The notes beneath the pieces are model-generated. The model had not been told where the DNA came from. It worked only from the letters and a program-made list of their open reading frames with translations, and did no database searches. A DNA stretch of 53,640 bases, from the NCBI RefSeq assembly GCF_006335005.1, contig NZ_VDMP01000012.1, positions 31,891 to 85,530 on the forward strand, written 5' to 3'. The number at the start of each line of letters is the position of its first letter. Positions within the stretch are counted from its first letter, which is position 1. Below are positions 10,566 through 19,475 of this stretch, piece after piece. A program made the position numbers and the translations under genes. The stretch is from Nocardioides albidus (GTDB taxonomy: Bacteria; Actinomycetota; Actinomycetes; Propionibacteriales; Nocardioidaceae).

Positions 10566-10601
10566 GTTGCGTATGACGCAAATCACTTCTTGTTGCGCAA
10601 C
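10566..10601. promoter_or_regulatory. Double IclR-type operator upstream of betB
   Basis: TTGCGTATGACGCAA (10567-10581) is a near-perfect 15-bp palindrome, and GTTGCGCAAC (10592-10601) is a perfect 10-bp palindrome. Their centres are 22.5 bp apart. On the minus strand they overlay a -10-like TCATAC and a -35-like TTGCGC separated by 18 bp. The same pair at the same spacing occurs before the BCCT gene at 47701-47735. Confidence 0.65.
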
Positions 10602-10656
10602 GGTCTGAGAATGCTGTGCTCGGCTGCTCCCGTCAAGGACCCCGTCCGCCCCGGGT

Positions 10657-11427
10657 TCACTGGCGCAGCCCCCAGCCCAGTCGGTGGGAGATCTCCTCGG
10701 CGGCGGCCAGGCACTGCTCGATCACGGTGTCCAGCCGCTCATCCGAGAGCCGGAAGGTCGGTCCCGACACGCTGATCGAAGCGATGATGTCGCCGTGGGC
10801 GTTGCGGATCGGCGCGGCCACGGCGGTCAGGCCGACCTCGAGCTCGTCGACGGCGAGCGCATAGCCCTGCTCGCGGATCCGCTCCAGCTCCTCGCGCAGT
10901 TGCGCCTTGCGGGTGATGGTGGCCGGCGTGAACCGCGCGAGCGAGCCGATGACGTCGGCAAGCTCCTCGGGCGTCAACTCGCTGAGCAGCACCTTGCCGT
11001 TGCTGGTCGCGTGGAGCGGGATGTGCTGGCCCACCCAGTTGTGGGACTGCAGGGCCGAGGAGCCGGCGACCTGGTCGAGGTAGAGCGCGGCGTGCTCGGC
11101 GCGCACGGTGATGTTGACGGTCTCGCCGGTGTCCGCCGCGAGCTGGCGCGTGATGGGCCGCGCCTCCTGGACCAGGTCCAGGCGGGCGGTCGTGGCGCCC
11201 GCGAGGCGCAGCAGCCCGACGCCGAGCGAGTAGCGGCCGCGGTCGCCGGCCTGCTCGACGAGCCGGTGCGTCTCGAGGGTGGAGACCAGCCGGAACGCCG
11301 TCGACTTGTGGACGTCGAGCTCGGCGGCGATCTCGGTGACCCCCGCCGTGCCGAGCCGGGCGAGGACCTCCAAGATGGTCAGCGCGCGGTCGACCGACTG
11401 GACCGTCGCCGCCTCACTGTTGCCCAT
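10657..11427 (-). CDS. IclR-family transcriptional regulator (proposed regulator of betaine genes)
   Basis: 256 aa with the standard two-domain IclR layout. The N-terminal winged HTH runs over about residues 8-75 (VTEIAAELDVHKSTAFRLVSTLE), followed by the effector-binding domain (PLHATSNGKVLLSELTPEELADV, YALAVDELEVGLTAVAAPI). The start ATG 11427 lies in the middle of a GTTGC-N7-GCAAC palindrome, pointing to autoregulation. It is between betB and purU on the same strand; its own gene starts 60 bp after the purU stop. There is no BetI-type TetR repressor in the choline operon, so this IclR is the natural candidate to take that role. Effector unknown; choline, betaine or a breakdown product is likely (inference). 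Confidence 0.9.
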   Translation of the reverse strand: MGNSEAATVQSVDRALTILEVLARLGTAGVTEIAAELDVHKSTAFRLVSTLETHRLVEQAGDRGRYSLGVGLLRLAGATTARLDLVQEARPITRQLAADTGETVNITVRAEHAALYLDQVAGSSALQSHNWVGQHIPLHATSNGKVLLSELTPEELADVIGSLARFTPATITRKAQLREELERIREQGYALAVDELEVGLTAVAAPIRNAHGDIIASISVSGPTFRLSDERLDTVIEQCLAAAEEISHRLGWGLRQ

Positions 11428-11435
11428 GGCGCAAC
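11419..11435. promoter_or_regulatory. IclR-type palindrome over the iclR start codon
   Basis: GTTGCCCATGGCGCAAC has perfect GTTGC/GCAAC arms around 7 bp that include the start codon of the regulator gene (minus strand). It has the same arms and spacer as the sites at 3109 and 47701. Autorepression is the simplest reading. Confidence 0.6.
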
Positions 11436-11487
11436 ACTAGGCCCTCTACGGAACACGTCAAGGGGCCTCGCTGTTGCGGGGCAGCGG

Positions 11488-12393
11488 TCAGCGGAAGACG
11501 ACGGTGCGGTGGCCGTTGAGCAGGACCCGCGACTCGGCGTGCCAGCGCACCGCCCGGGAGAGCACCTGGGCCTCGACATCGCGGCCCGCGGTGACCAGCT
11601 GGTCCTGGTTGAACCCGTGGTCGACGCGGACGACGTCCTGCTCGATGATCGGGCCCTCGTCGAGGTCCGCGGTCACGTAGTGCGCCGTCGCGCCCACCAG
11701 CTTCACCCCGCGGTCGAACGCCTGGTGGTAGGGCTTGGCGCCCTTGAAGCTCGGCAGGAACGAGTGGTGGATGTTGATGGCGCGGCCGGCGAGGTCGGAG
11801 CACAGGCTGTCGGAGAGCACCTGCATGTAGCGCGCCAGCACGACCAGGTCGACCTCGTGCTTGGCGACCAGCTCGCGCAGCCGGTCCTCGGCCTCCTGCT
11901 TGGTGTCCGCGGTGACCGGGATGTGCACGAAGTCGAGCCCGTGGGCGCGCACCAGCGGCTCGGCGTCGAGGTGGTTGGACACCACCACCGGGATCTCGAT
12001 CTGCAGCGACCCGGTGCTGTGGCGGAAGAGCAGGTCGTTGAGGCAGTGCAGGTGCTTGGACACCATGATCAGGGTGCGGTACGGCGCCCGCGCGTCCCAC
12101 AGCTCGAAGGTCATCTCGAAGCCGGAGGCGACCTCGGCGAAGTCGCGGCGCAGCTCCTCGAGGCCGACCTGCTCCTCCCCCGTGCCCGGGACCTCGAAGT
12201 CCAGGCGCATGAAGAAGCGGCCCGTCAGCTGGTCGCCGAACTGCTGGCTCTCGATGATGTTGCCGCCGTGGCGGACCAGGAAGCCGGAGACGGCGTGGAC
12301 CACCCCGGGACGGTCAGGACAGGTCAGGACCAGGACGTAGTCGCCCGAGGGGGCGCTCGCGCGGGGGGCGTCCTGGGTGGTGGCGAAGGCCAT
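11488..12393 (-). CDS. purU: Formyltetrahydrofolate deformylase
   Basis: 301 aa from ATG 12393, preceded by GGGAGG; it begins 16 bp after the stop of the methyltransferase gene, so the two are co-transcribed. There is an N-terminal ACT domain (YVLVLTCPDRPGVVHAVSGFL) and a C-terminal formyl transferase domain with INIHHSFLPSFKGAKPY and GATAHYVTADLDEGPII. PurU hydrolyses 10-formyl-THF to formate and free THF. Beside a methyl-transfer system it would drain oxidised C1 units and regenerate THF, the acceptor for incoming methyl groups. PurU genes are commonly found in gene sets for methylated-amine breakdown. Confidence 0.93.
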   Translation of the reverse strand: MAFATTQDAPRASAPSGDYVLVLTCPDRPGVVHAVSGFLVRHGGNIIESQQFGDQLTGRFFMRLDFEVPGTGEEQVGLEELRRDFAEVASGFEMTFELWDARAPYRTLIMVSKHLHCLNDLLFRHSTGSLQIEIPVVVSNHLDAEPLVRAHGLDFVHIPVTADTKQEAEDRLRELVAKHEVDLVVLARYMQVLSDSLCSDLAGRAINIHHSFLPSFKGAKPYHQAFDRGVKLVGATAHYVTADLDEGPIIEQDVVRVDHGFNQDQLVTAGRDVEAQVLSRAVRWHAESRVLLNGHRTVVFR

Positions 12394-12409
12394 GGCGCCG
12401 CCTCCCCCG

Positions 12410-13849
12410 TCAGTCGCCGAGCTCGGCACGGCGGCGGACGACGTACTCACGCAACTCCTCCTCGATCGCGGCGTCCAGCGGCGGCGCCTCGTACTCCTCG
12501 AGCTTCTTGCGGTAGATCTCCTCCGCACGCGCGTTGGCGTCCTTGCCGCCGTTGCGCATCCAGCGCTCGTAGTTCTCCGAGGACGAGAGCAGCGGACGGT
12601 AGAAGCAGTCGCGGAAGCGCTCCATGGTGTGCATCGCGCCGAGGAAGTGGCCGCCGTGCCCGACCTCCTCGTGGGCGCCGAAGGCCATCGACTCCTCGTC
12701 GATCTCGAGCGGGGTGAACTCCGCGCGCATCATCTGCAGCAGCTCGATGTCGACGATGAACTTCTCGTAGCCCGCGACGAGACCGCCCTCGAGCCAGCCC
12801 GCCGAGTGCATGACCCAGTTCGCGCCCGCGAGGAAGGTCGGCATCATCGTCATCAGCGCCTCGTAGCCGGCCTGCGCGTCGGCGACCTGCGAGGAGGTCA
12901 GCCCGCCGCCGGTGCGGAAGGGCAGCCCGAAGTGGCGGGCGATCTGGCCGGTGCACAGCAGGCCGAGTCCGGACTCCGGGGTGCCGAAGGTCGGCGAGCC
13001 CGACTGCATGTCGATGTTGGAGAGGAAGGACCCGAAGATCACCGGGGTGCCGGGCCGGATCAGCTGGGACAGCGTGATGCCGGACAGCGCCTCGACGATC
13101 TGCTGCACCAGGGCGGCCGGGATGGTCACCGGCGACATCGCGCCCATCAGGATGAACGGCGTGAGCACGACCGGCTGTCCGGCGCCGGAGTACTCGAACT
13201 GGGCCTCGAGCATCCGGTCGTCCCAGCGCAGCGGCGAGTTGCAGTTGATCAGCGAGATGGTCGCCGGGGTCTGCTCGATCGCCTCGCGGGAGCCGAAGAG
13301 GATCGAGGTCATCGCCAGCGTGTCGGCGGCGTTGACGCCGGAGACGACGTTGCCCATGTAGACCTTGTCGGTCAGCGTCTGGAGGGCGTAGGTCATGTCG
13401 AGGTGACGGCTGTCGAGCGGGGTGTCGTTGGGCTCGCAGATCACGCCGCCGGCGGAGTCGAGCACCGGGAACGACTGGGCGAGCTTCGTGAAGTTGGTGA
13501 AGTCGTCCATCGTGGCGTCGCGTCGCACCTCGCCCTGGCGCACGAACGGCGGACCGTAGACCGCCCCGAACGCCATCGAGTCGCCGCCGATGTGGATGTT
13601 GTTGGCGGGGTTGCGCGCCTGGACGTCGAACTCTGAAGGCGCCTTGGCGACCTGCTCCAGGACGAAGTCGGGGTCGAGGAAGACGGTGTTGTCCTCCACC
13701 CGCTGGCCCGCCTTGCGGAACAGCTCGAGGGCGCGCTCGTCCATGAACTCGACGCCGATCTCGGTCATCAGCTTGCGCCACCCCTTGTCGAGGGTGGCCA
13801 TCGCTTCGGCGGAGAGCACCTCGTAGCGCGGCATCCGGTTCTGGAACAT
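12410..13849 (-). CDS. mttB: MttB-superfamily (non-pyrrolysine) corrinoid methyltransferase, probable glycine betaine type
   Basis: 479 aa from ATG 13849, with AGGAGG 5 bp before it. It is a full-length trimethylamine-methyltransferase-family barrel (LDKGWRKLMTEIGVEFMDERA, DFTNFTKLAQSFPVLDSAGG, FGTPESGLGLLCTGQIARH, GGGLTSSQVADAQAGYEA, EEVGHGGHFLGAMHTMERFR). No in-frame amber codon interrupts it, so it belongs to the non-Pyl branch. Characterised members of that branch (MtgB of Desulfitobacterium and relatives) move a methyl group from quaternary amines to a cob(I)alamin protein. Betaine is favoured because betA/betB, ProVWX and a dimethylglycine dehydrogenase lie nearby; proline betaine, carnitine or similar cannot be excluded. 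The corrinoid protein and activase are divergently encoded at 14773 and 16316. The gene is followed directly by purU. Confidence 0.9.
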   Translation of the reverse strand: MFQNRMPRYEVLSAEAMATLDKGWRKLMTEIGVEFMDERALELFRKAGQRVEDNTVFLDPDFVLEQVAKAPSEFDVQARNPANNIHIGGDSMAFGAVYGPPFVRQGEVRRDATMDDFTNFTKLAQSFPVLDSAGGVICEPNDTPLDSRHLDMTYALQTLTDKVYMGNVVSGVNAADTLAMTSILFGSREAIEQTPATISLINCNSPLRWDDRMLEAQFEYSGAGQPVVLTPFILMGAMSPVTIPAALVQQIVEALSGITLSQLIRPGTPVIFGSFLSNIDMQSGSPTFGTPESGLGLLCTGQIARHFGLPFRTGGGLTSSQVADAQAGYEALMTMMPTFLAGANWVMHSAGWLEGGLVAGYEKFIVDIELLQMMRAEFTPLEIDEESMAFGAHEEVGHGGHFLGAMHTMERFRDCFYRPLLSSSENYERWMRNGGKDANARAEEIYRKKLEEYEAPPLDAAIEEELREYVVRRRAELGD

Positions 13850-13883
13850 CGAGCCTCCTGGGGGCGAGCGGGCCGGTCGTGGT

Positions 13884-13989
13884 GGAACGTCTTCGGAAAC
13901 GATCCTTGACCGGGATCGCTCCGCATCCTAGCCTCATCATATGGGAACGTAGTCCCACATCATGGAACTCTTTGTCGCGCGATTGGAAC
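13884..13989. promoter_or_regulatory. Divergent control region between mttB and iclR2, phased GGAAC boxes
   Basis: GGAAC occurs at 13884, 13944, 13964 and 13985. The last three are 20 and 21 bp apart and the first is 60 bp before the second, close to whole multiples of two helical turns. The second is part of an inverted repeat, TGGGA-N6-TCCCA (13942-13957), similar in form to known IclR-family operators. It is a plausible binding array for the IclR encoded at 14006. Confidence 0.45.
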
Positions 13990-14005
13990 CTCCGGTGAGC
14001 ACCCG

Positions 14006-14772
14006 ATGAGCCCTCAGCCGAGCACCGGCACGCAGGCGGTCGACCGCGCCGCGCTGCTGGTGGCGACCGTGGTGCGCGCCGACGAGCCGCTGACCTTCGC
14101 CGACCTCCAGGAGGCGTGCGGGCTGCCCAAGTCGACGACCTCGCGGATGCTGACCGCCCTCGAGCGCGTCGAGCTGCTCGAGCGCAACGACTCCGGCTCC
14201 TATGTCGCCGGCCCGCTGTTCTGGCTGTACGCCGCTCGCCACGACCCGTGGGAGGAGCTGGTGCGCCTGGCCGGCCCCACGATGGAGCGGGTCGGCGCCG
14301 ACACCGGCGAGACGGTCAACCTCTCGGTGTGCCGCGGGGATCGCGTCGTCCAGGTCGCCCAGGTCGACTCGACGTACCTGCTCGGCACCCGCGACTGGAC
14401 CGCCGAGGACGTGCCCGCGCACTGCTCGGCGCTGGGCAAGGTCCTGCTCGCCCACGGCGTGGTGGACCTGCCGGAGGGCCGGCTCGAGGAGCTGACGCCC
14501 CACACGATCACCGACCGCGAGGCACTGCAGCGCGAGCTCGCGCAGGTGGTGCGCCGCGGCTGGGCCGGGACCGTCGACGAGCTGGAGATCGGGCTGTCGG
14601 GCATCGCCGTACCCGTGCGCGGCAGCGGCGGCGAGGTCGTCGCGGCCCTCGGCATCTCGGGGCCGAGCCCGCGACTGACCGATCGGCGCGACGAGATCGG
14701 ACGAAAGATGAGCGACCGAGCGCAGCAGCTATCCGGGCTGCTGCGTCGGCACACGCGCAAGGAGGGCGTGGC

Positions 14773-14776
<4 letters not shown>
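14006..14776 (+). CDS. IclR-family regulator of the methyl-transfer operon
   Basis: 256 aa, ATG 14006. The N-terminal HTH (TFADLQEACGLPKSTTSRMLTALE) is followed by an IclR effector domain (VPAHCSALGKVLLAHGV, WAGTVDELEIGLSGIAVPV). It is the first gene of the plus-strand unit, and its stop overlaps the start of the corrinoid-protein gene (ATGA). It is therefore transcribed together with the system it probably controls, and is divergent from mttB. It is clearly distinct from the other IclR at 10657: different N-terminus and different candidate operators. Effector unknown. Confidence 0.9.
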
Positions 14777-15437
<661 letters not shown>

Positions 15438-15438
<1 letters not shown>

Positions 15439-16319
15439 TGACGAACCCCGCTCCCCGGCTCGAGACCCGCCTCCGCTCGGCGACCCAGGAGGTCGTGATC
15501 GGTCACGACACCCGCTTCTGCCTGATCGGCGAGCGGATCAACCCGACCGGCCGCCGCATCTTCCAGGAGCAGCTGCGCGCCGGTGACCTGTCCGCGATCG
15601 AGCGCGACGTCAAGGCCCAGGTCGAGGGCGGCGCCGACGTCCTCGACATCAACATGGGCGTCCCGCTCACCGACGAGGCGGACCTGCTGGCCAAGGCGAT
15701 CACCATGGTCCAGGGCCTGACCGACAAGCCGATCTGCATCGACTCCTCCGTCGTGGAGGCGCTCGAAGCCGGGCTGTCGGTCTACCAGGGCCGCGCGCTG
15801 GTCAACTCGATCACCGCCGAGGACGACCGGATGGCGCAGATCCTGCCGCTGGTCAAGAAGTACGACGCCGCGATCATCGCCCTCCCCAACGACGAGGACG
15901 AGATCCCGATGGAGGTGGAGAAGCGGATCACGCTGACCCGCAAGATCATCGAGGTCGCGACCAAGGAGTACGGCATCGCCGCCGCGGACATCGTCATCGA
16001 CCCGCTCGCCATGCCGATCGGCGCCGACGGGTCGGTCGCGCTGACCTTCTTCGAGACGGTCCGGCGCATCCGTGACGAGTTCGGCGTCAACATGACCTGC
16101 GGAGCCTCCAACGTCTCCTTCGGCATGCCCTCGCGGCACGCCCTCGGCTCGGCCTTCCTGCCGATGGCCATGCAGGCGGGCCTGACCTCCGCGATCATGG
16201 ACACCCGGACCCCCGAGATCGTCGAGGCGGTCAAGGCCGCCGACCTGCTGCTGGGTCACGACGAGTGGGGCGGCTCGTGGATCGCGGCCCACCGGGCCCG
16301 GCAGGCCGCGACGGCGTGA
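15438..16319 (+). CDS. Methylcobamide:tetrahydrofolate methyltransferase (pterin-binding domain)
   Basis: 293 aa. It has the dihydropteroate-synthase-like pterin-binding fold shared with AcsE/MetH, visible as GERINPTGR, DVLDINMGVPL, ICIDSSVVEALEAGL, ALVNSITAE and TCGASNVSFGMPSRHAL. Length matches stand-alone corrinoid/THF methyltransferases such as MtgA and AcsE (about 260-300 aa). It would transfer the methyl group from the methylated corrinoid protein to THF, giving 5-methyl-THF. Start ATG 15438 overlaps the previous stop, and its own stop overlaps the GTG start of the activase (GTGA). This tight chain implies fixed stoichiometry of carrier, transferase and activase. Confidence 0.92.
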
Positions 16320-18325
16320 GCACCGACCCCGGGGACACCACCGAGGACCCCGCCGAGGACCCCGCCGAGGTCGTCGAGGAGGACGGGTACTCGGTCGAGC
16401 ACCTGCGCCGCGAGGGGCTGATGACGAGTCCCGGCGCGGAGATCGTCCCCCACGACGGCACCGGGCGCGTGGAGCTCTCGTTCACCGTCGAGGACTCCGG
16501 CGGCGCGCCGCCGAACCAGCGCAGCGTCCGGGTGCCTCCGGGGGTGACGGTGTTCGACTCCGCGTCGTGGAACGGCATCGCCATCGACTCCACCTGCGGA
16601 GGCCACGGCACCTGCCACAAGTGCAAGGTGCGCGTCGACACGTCGACGCCGATCTCGCGCCACGACGTGCGCACCTTCACGCGCGACCAGATCGACGCGG
16701 GCTGGCGCCTGGCCTGCCTGGTGCAGGCCACGCGCGATCTCAAGGTCACCGTGCCTCCGCTGACCACGCGACCCAAGGCCGCGACCGTCGGCGTCGGGCG
16801 CCAGGTGATCCTGCGCCCGGCCGTGCAGAAGAGGTACGTCGAGCTGGAGGAGCCGAATCTGGCCGACCAGCGCACCGACATCGACCGTCTGCTGGGGGCG
16901 ATCGACGACCTCGCGCCCCGGCCCGACCTGCACGCCCTGCGCCGCCTCCCGCACGTGGTGCGGGCGGCGGACTGGAAGGTGACCGCGGTGATCGTCGACG
17001 AGGTCCTCGTCGACGTCGAGCCCGGTGACACCACCGAGCAGCGCTACGCGATCGCCTTCGACCTCGGGACCACCACGGTCGTCGCGACGCTCCTCGACGT
17101 GGCCCTCGGCACTCCGGTGGGCGTCGCGTCGATGCTCAACAAGCAGCAGCCCTACGGCGGCGACGTCATCACCCGGATCAGCGCCACGATGATGGACCCC
17201 GCGACCCTGCCCCGCCTGCAGCAGGCGGCGGCGGCGACTCTCAGCGAGCTCGCCCAGCAGGTCTGCCGCGAAGGCGGGGTCGACCCCGCGCACGTCTACG
17301 AGGTCGCGATCGCCGGCAACGCCACCATGACGGCGCTGGTCCTCGGCATCGACCCCGAGCCGCTCGGCGTCGCGCCGTTCGTCATGTCCACCGCCCAGCC
17401 GCCGACGGTGCTCGCCACGGACCTCGGCCTCGACCTCCACCCGCGGGCACGCGCCGTCTTCTTCCCCGCCCTCGGCGCGTACGTCGGCGGCGACATCGTC
17501 GCCGGCATGCTGGCCACGGGCATGGACCGCGACAAGCGCACGCGCCTCTTCATCGACGTCGGCACCAACTGCGAGCTCGTCGTCAGCGACGGCGACCGGA
17601 TCCTGTCGACCGCCGCGCCCGCGGGTCCGGCGTTCGAGGGCGGCGCCATCAAGTGCGGCATGCGGGCCGCGGACGGCGCCATCGAGGTGATCAAGCTCGA
17701 CACCACGCCCGACGCCCCCGACCGGGCCGTCCAGCTCGGCGTGATCGGCGACGTGGAGCCGAAGGGCCTGTGCGGCTCGGGGCTGGTCGACGCCGTCGCC
17801 GAGCTCGTGCGGGTCGGCCTGCTCGACTCCTCGGGCCGGTTCATCCCCGACGAGCAGGCACCCGAGGTCGCGCCCGCGCTGGCCGACCGGCTCACCCGGA
17901 TCGGCGAGGAACGCGTCTTCGTCCTGCACCGGCCGCACCCCGACGCACCGGCGGACGAGTGCGTCGTGCTCTCGCAGCGCGACGTGCGCGAGCTGCAGTT
18001 CGCGAAGGCAGCGATCTCCACCGGCTGGACGCTGCTGCTGGAGGAGCTCGAGCTCGAGCACCGTGACGTGCAGCAGGTGCTGATGGCCGGGTCGTTCGGC
18101 AGCTACATCTCCCCCGCCTCCGCGGTCCGCATCGGCCTGGTGCCGAAGCTGCCGGTGCTGCGCATCGTCTCGGCCGGCAACGTGGCCGGTGAGGGCGCGA
18201 AGATGGCGCTGCTGTCGGTGCGCGAACGGGCCGGAGCCGCCGCGCTGCTCCAGGAGGTGACCTATGTCGAGCTCTCCGACCGCCCCGACTTCAACGACCG
18301 GTTCGTCGACCAGCTCAGCTTCTGA
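16316..18325 (+). CDS. ATP-dependent reductive activator of corrinoid proteins (RACE; 2Fe-2S + DUF4445/ASKHA)
   Basis: 669 aa from GTG 16316. An acidic N-terminus (about 1-25) precedes a plant-type [2Fe-2S] domain with Cys at 94, 100, 103 (CGGHGTCHKC) and 134. An intermediate linker domain and the ASKHA ATPase follow, with phosphate loop AFDLGTTTVVATLLD (about 245-260), FIDVGTNCELV and GLCGSGLVDAVAELV. Such proteins (RamA, AcsV/RACo, activators of O-demethylases) re-reduce cob(II)alamin formed by accidental oxidation to cob(I)alamin at the cost of ATP. RamA carries two [4Fe-4S] clusters; this one has the [2Fe-2S] arrangement of the bacterial group. In an aerobe such repair should be needed often. 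Its 3' end overlaps the DUF1638 gene by 62 bp. Confidence 0.92.
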   Translation: MSTDPGDTTEDPAEDPAEVVEEDGYSVEHLRREGLMTSPGAEIVPHDGTGRVELSFTVEDSGGAPPNQRSVRVPPGVTVFDSASWNGIAIDSTCGGHGTCHKCKVRVDTSTPISRHDVRTFTRDQIDAGWRLACLVQATRDLKVTVPPLTTRPKAATVGVGRQVILRPAVQKRYVELEEPNLADQRTDIDRLLGAIDDLAPRPDLHALRRLPHVVRAADWKVTAVIVDEVLVDVEPGDTTEQRYAIAFDLGTTTVVATLLDVALGTPVGVASMLNKQQPYGGDVITRISATMMDPATLPRLQQAAAATLSELAQQVCREGGVDPAHVYEVAIAGNATMTALVLGIDPEPLGVAPFVMSTAQPPTVLATDLGLDLHPRARAVFFPALGAYVGGDIVAGMLATGMDRDKRTRLFIDVGTNCELVVSDGDRILSTAAPAGPAFEGGAIKCGMRAADGAIEVIKLDTTPDAPDRAVQLGVIGDVEPKGLCGSGLVDAVAELVRVGLLDSSGRFIPDEQAPEVAPALADRLTRIGEERVFVLHRPHPDAPADECVVLSQRDVRELQFAKAAISTGWTLLLEELELEHRDVQQVLMAGSFGSYISPASAVRIGLVPKLPVLRIVSAGNVAGEGAKMALLSVRERAGAAALLQEVTYVELSDRPDFNDRFVDQLSF

Positions 18326-18938
18326 CCCCGAGCCCGGCGTCCCGAGCGGGCTGGACCTCATCGCCTGTGGCGCGCTGGCCCAGCCCGCCGCCGAGATCGC
18401 GGACCGGCGGCGCTGGCCGGTCGCCGTACATCCCCTGCCGCCGCTGCTGCACAACCAGCCGCACCTCATCGCCGGGCAGGTCCGCACCCTCGCCGAGCGA
18501 CTGCTCGCCGAGGGCCACCGGGTCGCGATCGGGTACGCCGACTGCGGCACCTACGGCGCCCTCGACTCCGTGTGCGCCGAGCTCGGCGTCGAGCGACTGC
18601 CCGGGCTGCACTGCTACGACGTCTTCGCCGGCCCCGAGCGGCTGGCGCGCTTCTTCGAGGACCAGCCGGGCACCTACGTGCTGACCGACTTCCTGGTCCG
18701 CTCGTTCGCGCGCACCGTCGTCCGCGAGCTCGGTCTGGATCGCTATCCCGAGCTGCGTGACGACTACTTCGGCTCCTACACCCGCGTCGTGTGGCTCGCC
18801 CAGGAGCCCGACGACGAGCTGCGGAGGCTCGCCGAGCAGGCGGCCGCCACGATCGGGCTGCCGCTGACCGTGGTCGACACCGGCCACGCCGGACTGGAGT
18901 CCGCGCTCGAGGGCCTCCTCGCCGATGCCGGATCCTGA
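18264..18938 (+). CDS. DUF1638 protein of the corrinoid methyl-transfer operon
   Basis: 224 aa. ATG 18264 has an excellent AGGAGGTGA just upstream; no later start is in frame, so a 62-bp overlap with the activase gene is real. Family features: LDLIACGAL, a middle IGYADCGTYGALDSVC, GLHCYDVFAG and TYVLTDFLVRSF, with conserved Cys and His suitable for metal or cofactor binding. The biochemical role of DUF1638 is not established; to my knowledge the family is often encoded beside MttB-type methyltransferases and corrinoid proteins. The overlapping start supports a role in the same system, perhaps corrinoid loading, repair or cofactor supply (inference). The first 28 residues are low-complexity Ser/Thr/Pro. 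Confidence 0.82.
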   Translation: MSSSPTAPTSTTGSSTSSASDPEPGVPSGLDLIACGALAQPAAEIADRRRWPVAVHPLPPLLHNQPHLIAGQVRTLAERLLAEGHRVAIGYADCGTYGALDSVCAELGVERLPGLHCYDVFAGPERLARFFEDQPGTYVLTDFLVRSFARTVVRELGLDRYPELRDDYFGSYTRVVWLAQEPDDELRRLAEQAAATIGLPLTVVDTGHAGLESALEGLLADAGS

Positions 18939-19323
18939 GCCGCGGGGGCGGTGCCTGTGCGGCTCGGTGGCCTACACCGTCCGCGGCGCGCTGCGCGACG
19001 TCCTCGACTGCCACTGCGCCCGCTGCCGCAGGTTCACCGGCCATCACATGGCCGCGACCTCGGCCGCCCGCGCGGACGTCGACATCGACGACGCCGAGAG
19101 CCTGCTGCGGTGGTACGCCCCGGTCCCGGAGGCGAGCTACGGATTCTGTGCCCGCTGCGGATCGTCCCTGTTCTGGACGTGCACATCGGCCCCCGACCGA
19201 CTCTCCATCTGCGCCGGCACGCTCGACCCGCCGACCGGCCTGCGCACCACCGCGGCGTGGTGGGTGAGCGAGGCGAGCGACTACCACGTCCGGCCGGACC
19301 TGCCCGAGTTCGACACCGAGTAG
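18925..19323 (+). CDS. GFA/CENP-V-domain zinc-binding protein
   Basis: 132 aa, ATG 18925, overlapping the DUF1638 stop by 14 bp, so last gene of the plus-strand operon. The GFA fold is recognisable from zinc ligands: CLCGS near residues 10-14, CHCARCRRFTG near 29-39 and FCARCGSSLFW near 75-85. The founder was named glutathione-dependent formaldehyde-activating enzyme, but actinobacteria usually lack glutathione, and many GFA proteins have other or unknown roles. Formaldehyde is a by-product risk in dimethylglycine and sarcosine oxidation, which makes a formaldehyde-linked role worth testing but not shown. Confidence 0.85.
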   Translation: MPDPEPRGRCLCGSVAYTVRGALRDVLDCHCARCRRFTGHHMAATSAARADVDIDDAESLLRWYAPVPEASYGFCARCGSSLFWTCTSAPDRLSICAGTLDPPTGLRTTAAWWVSEASDYHVRPDLPEFDTE

Positions 19324-19475
19324 GCCGGCGGCGTCGGTCCCTGCAGCGGGTACCAGGTGGCTTGACCGTCGGGAGTCAGGGTCGCCATGAGGTCGATGAA
19401 GCCGCGGGCCTGGTTGGCTTCGGCCGGGTCGAGGTGGCGGACGCTTCGCATGCTCAGGAAGCGCCGCAGGCCGAG
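19281..19475 (-). other. Coding-like extension in frame after the metF amber stop, or short separate ORF
   Basis: Directly after the metF TAG (19476-19478) the same frame stays open for 64 codons to a TAG at 19281-19283. Codons end mostly in G/C, as in the neighbours, and the translation (LGLRRFLSMRSVRHLDPAEA..., later TPDGQATWYPLQ) does not look random. An internal ATG at 19451 would give 56 aa. It overlaps the GFA 3' end by 43 bp tail to tail. I do not recognise it. It could be a remnant of another gene, a small gene, or a C-terminal extension lost through the stop. Confidence 0.3.

Noticed and set aside
12410..13849. Pyrrolysine-containing MttB
   Set aside because: The gene is full length with no in-frame amber codon, so it belongs to the non-pyrrolysine branch.
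18925..19323. Glutathione-dependent formaldehyde activation as the firm function of the GFA protein
   Set aside because: Actinobacteria generally use mycothiol, and GFA members have varied roles, so only the fold is called.
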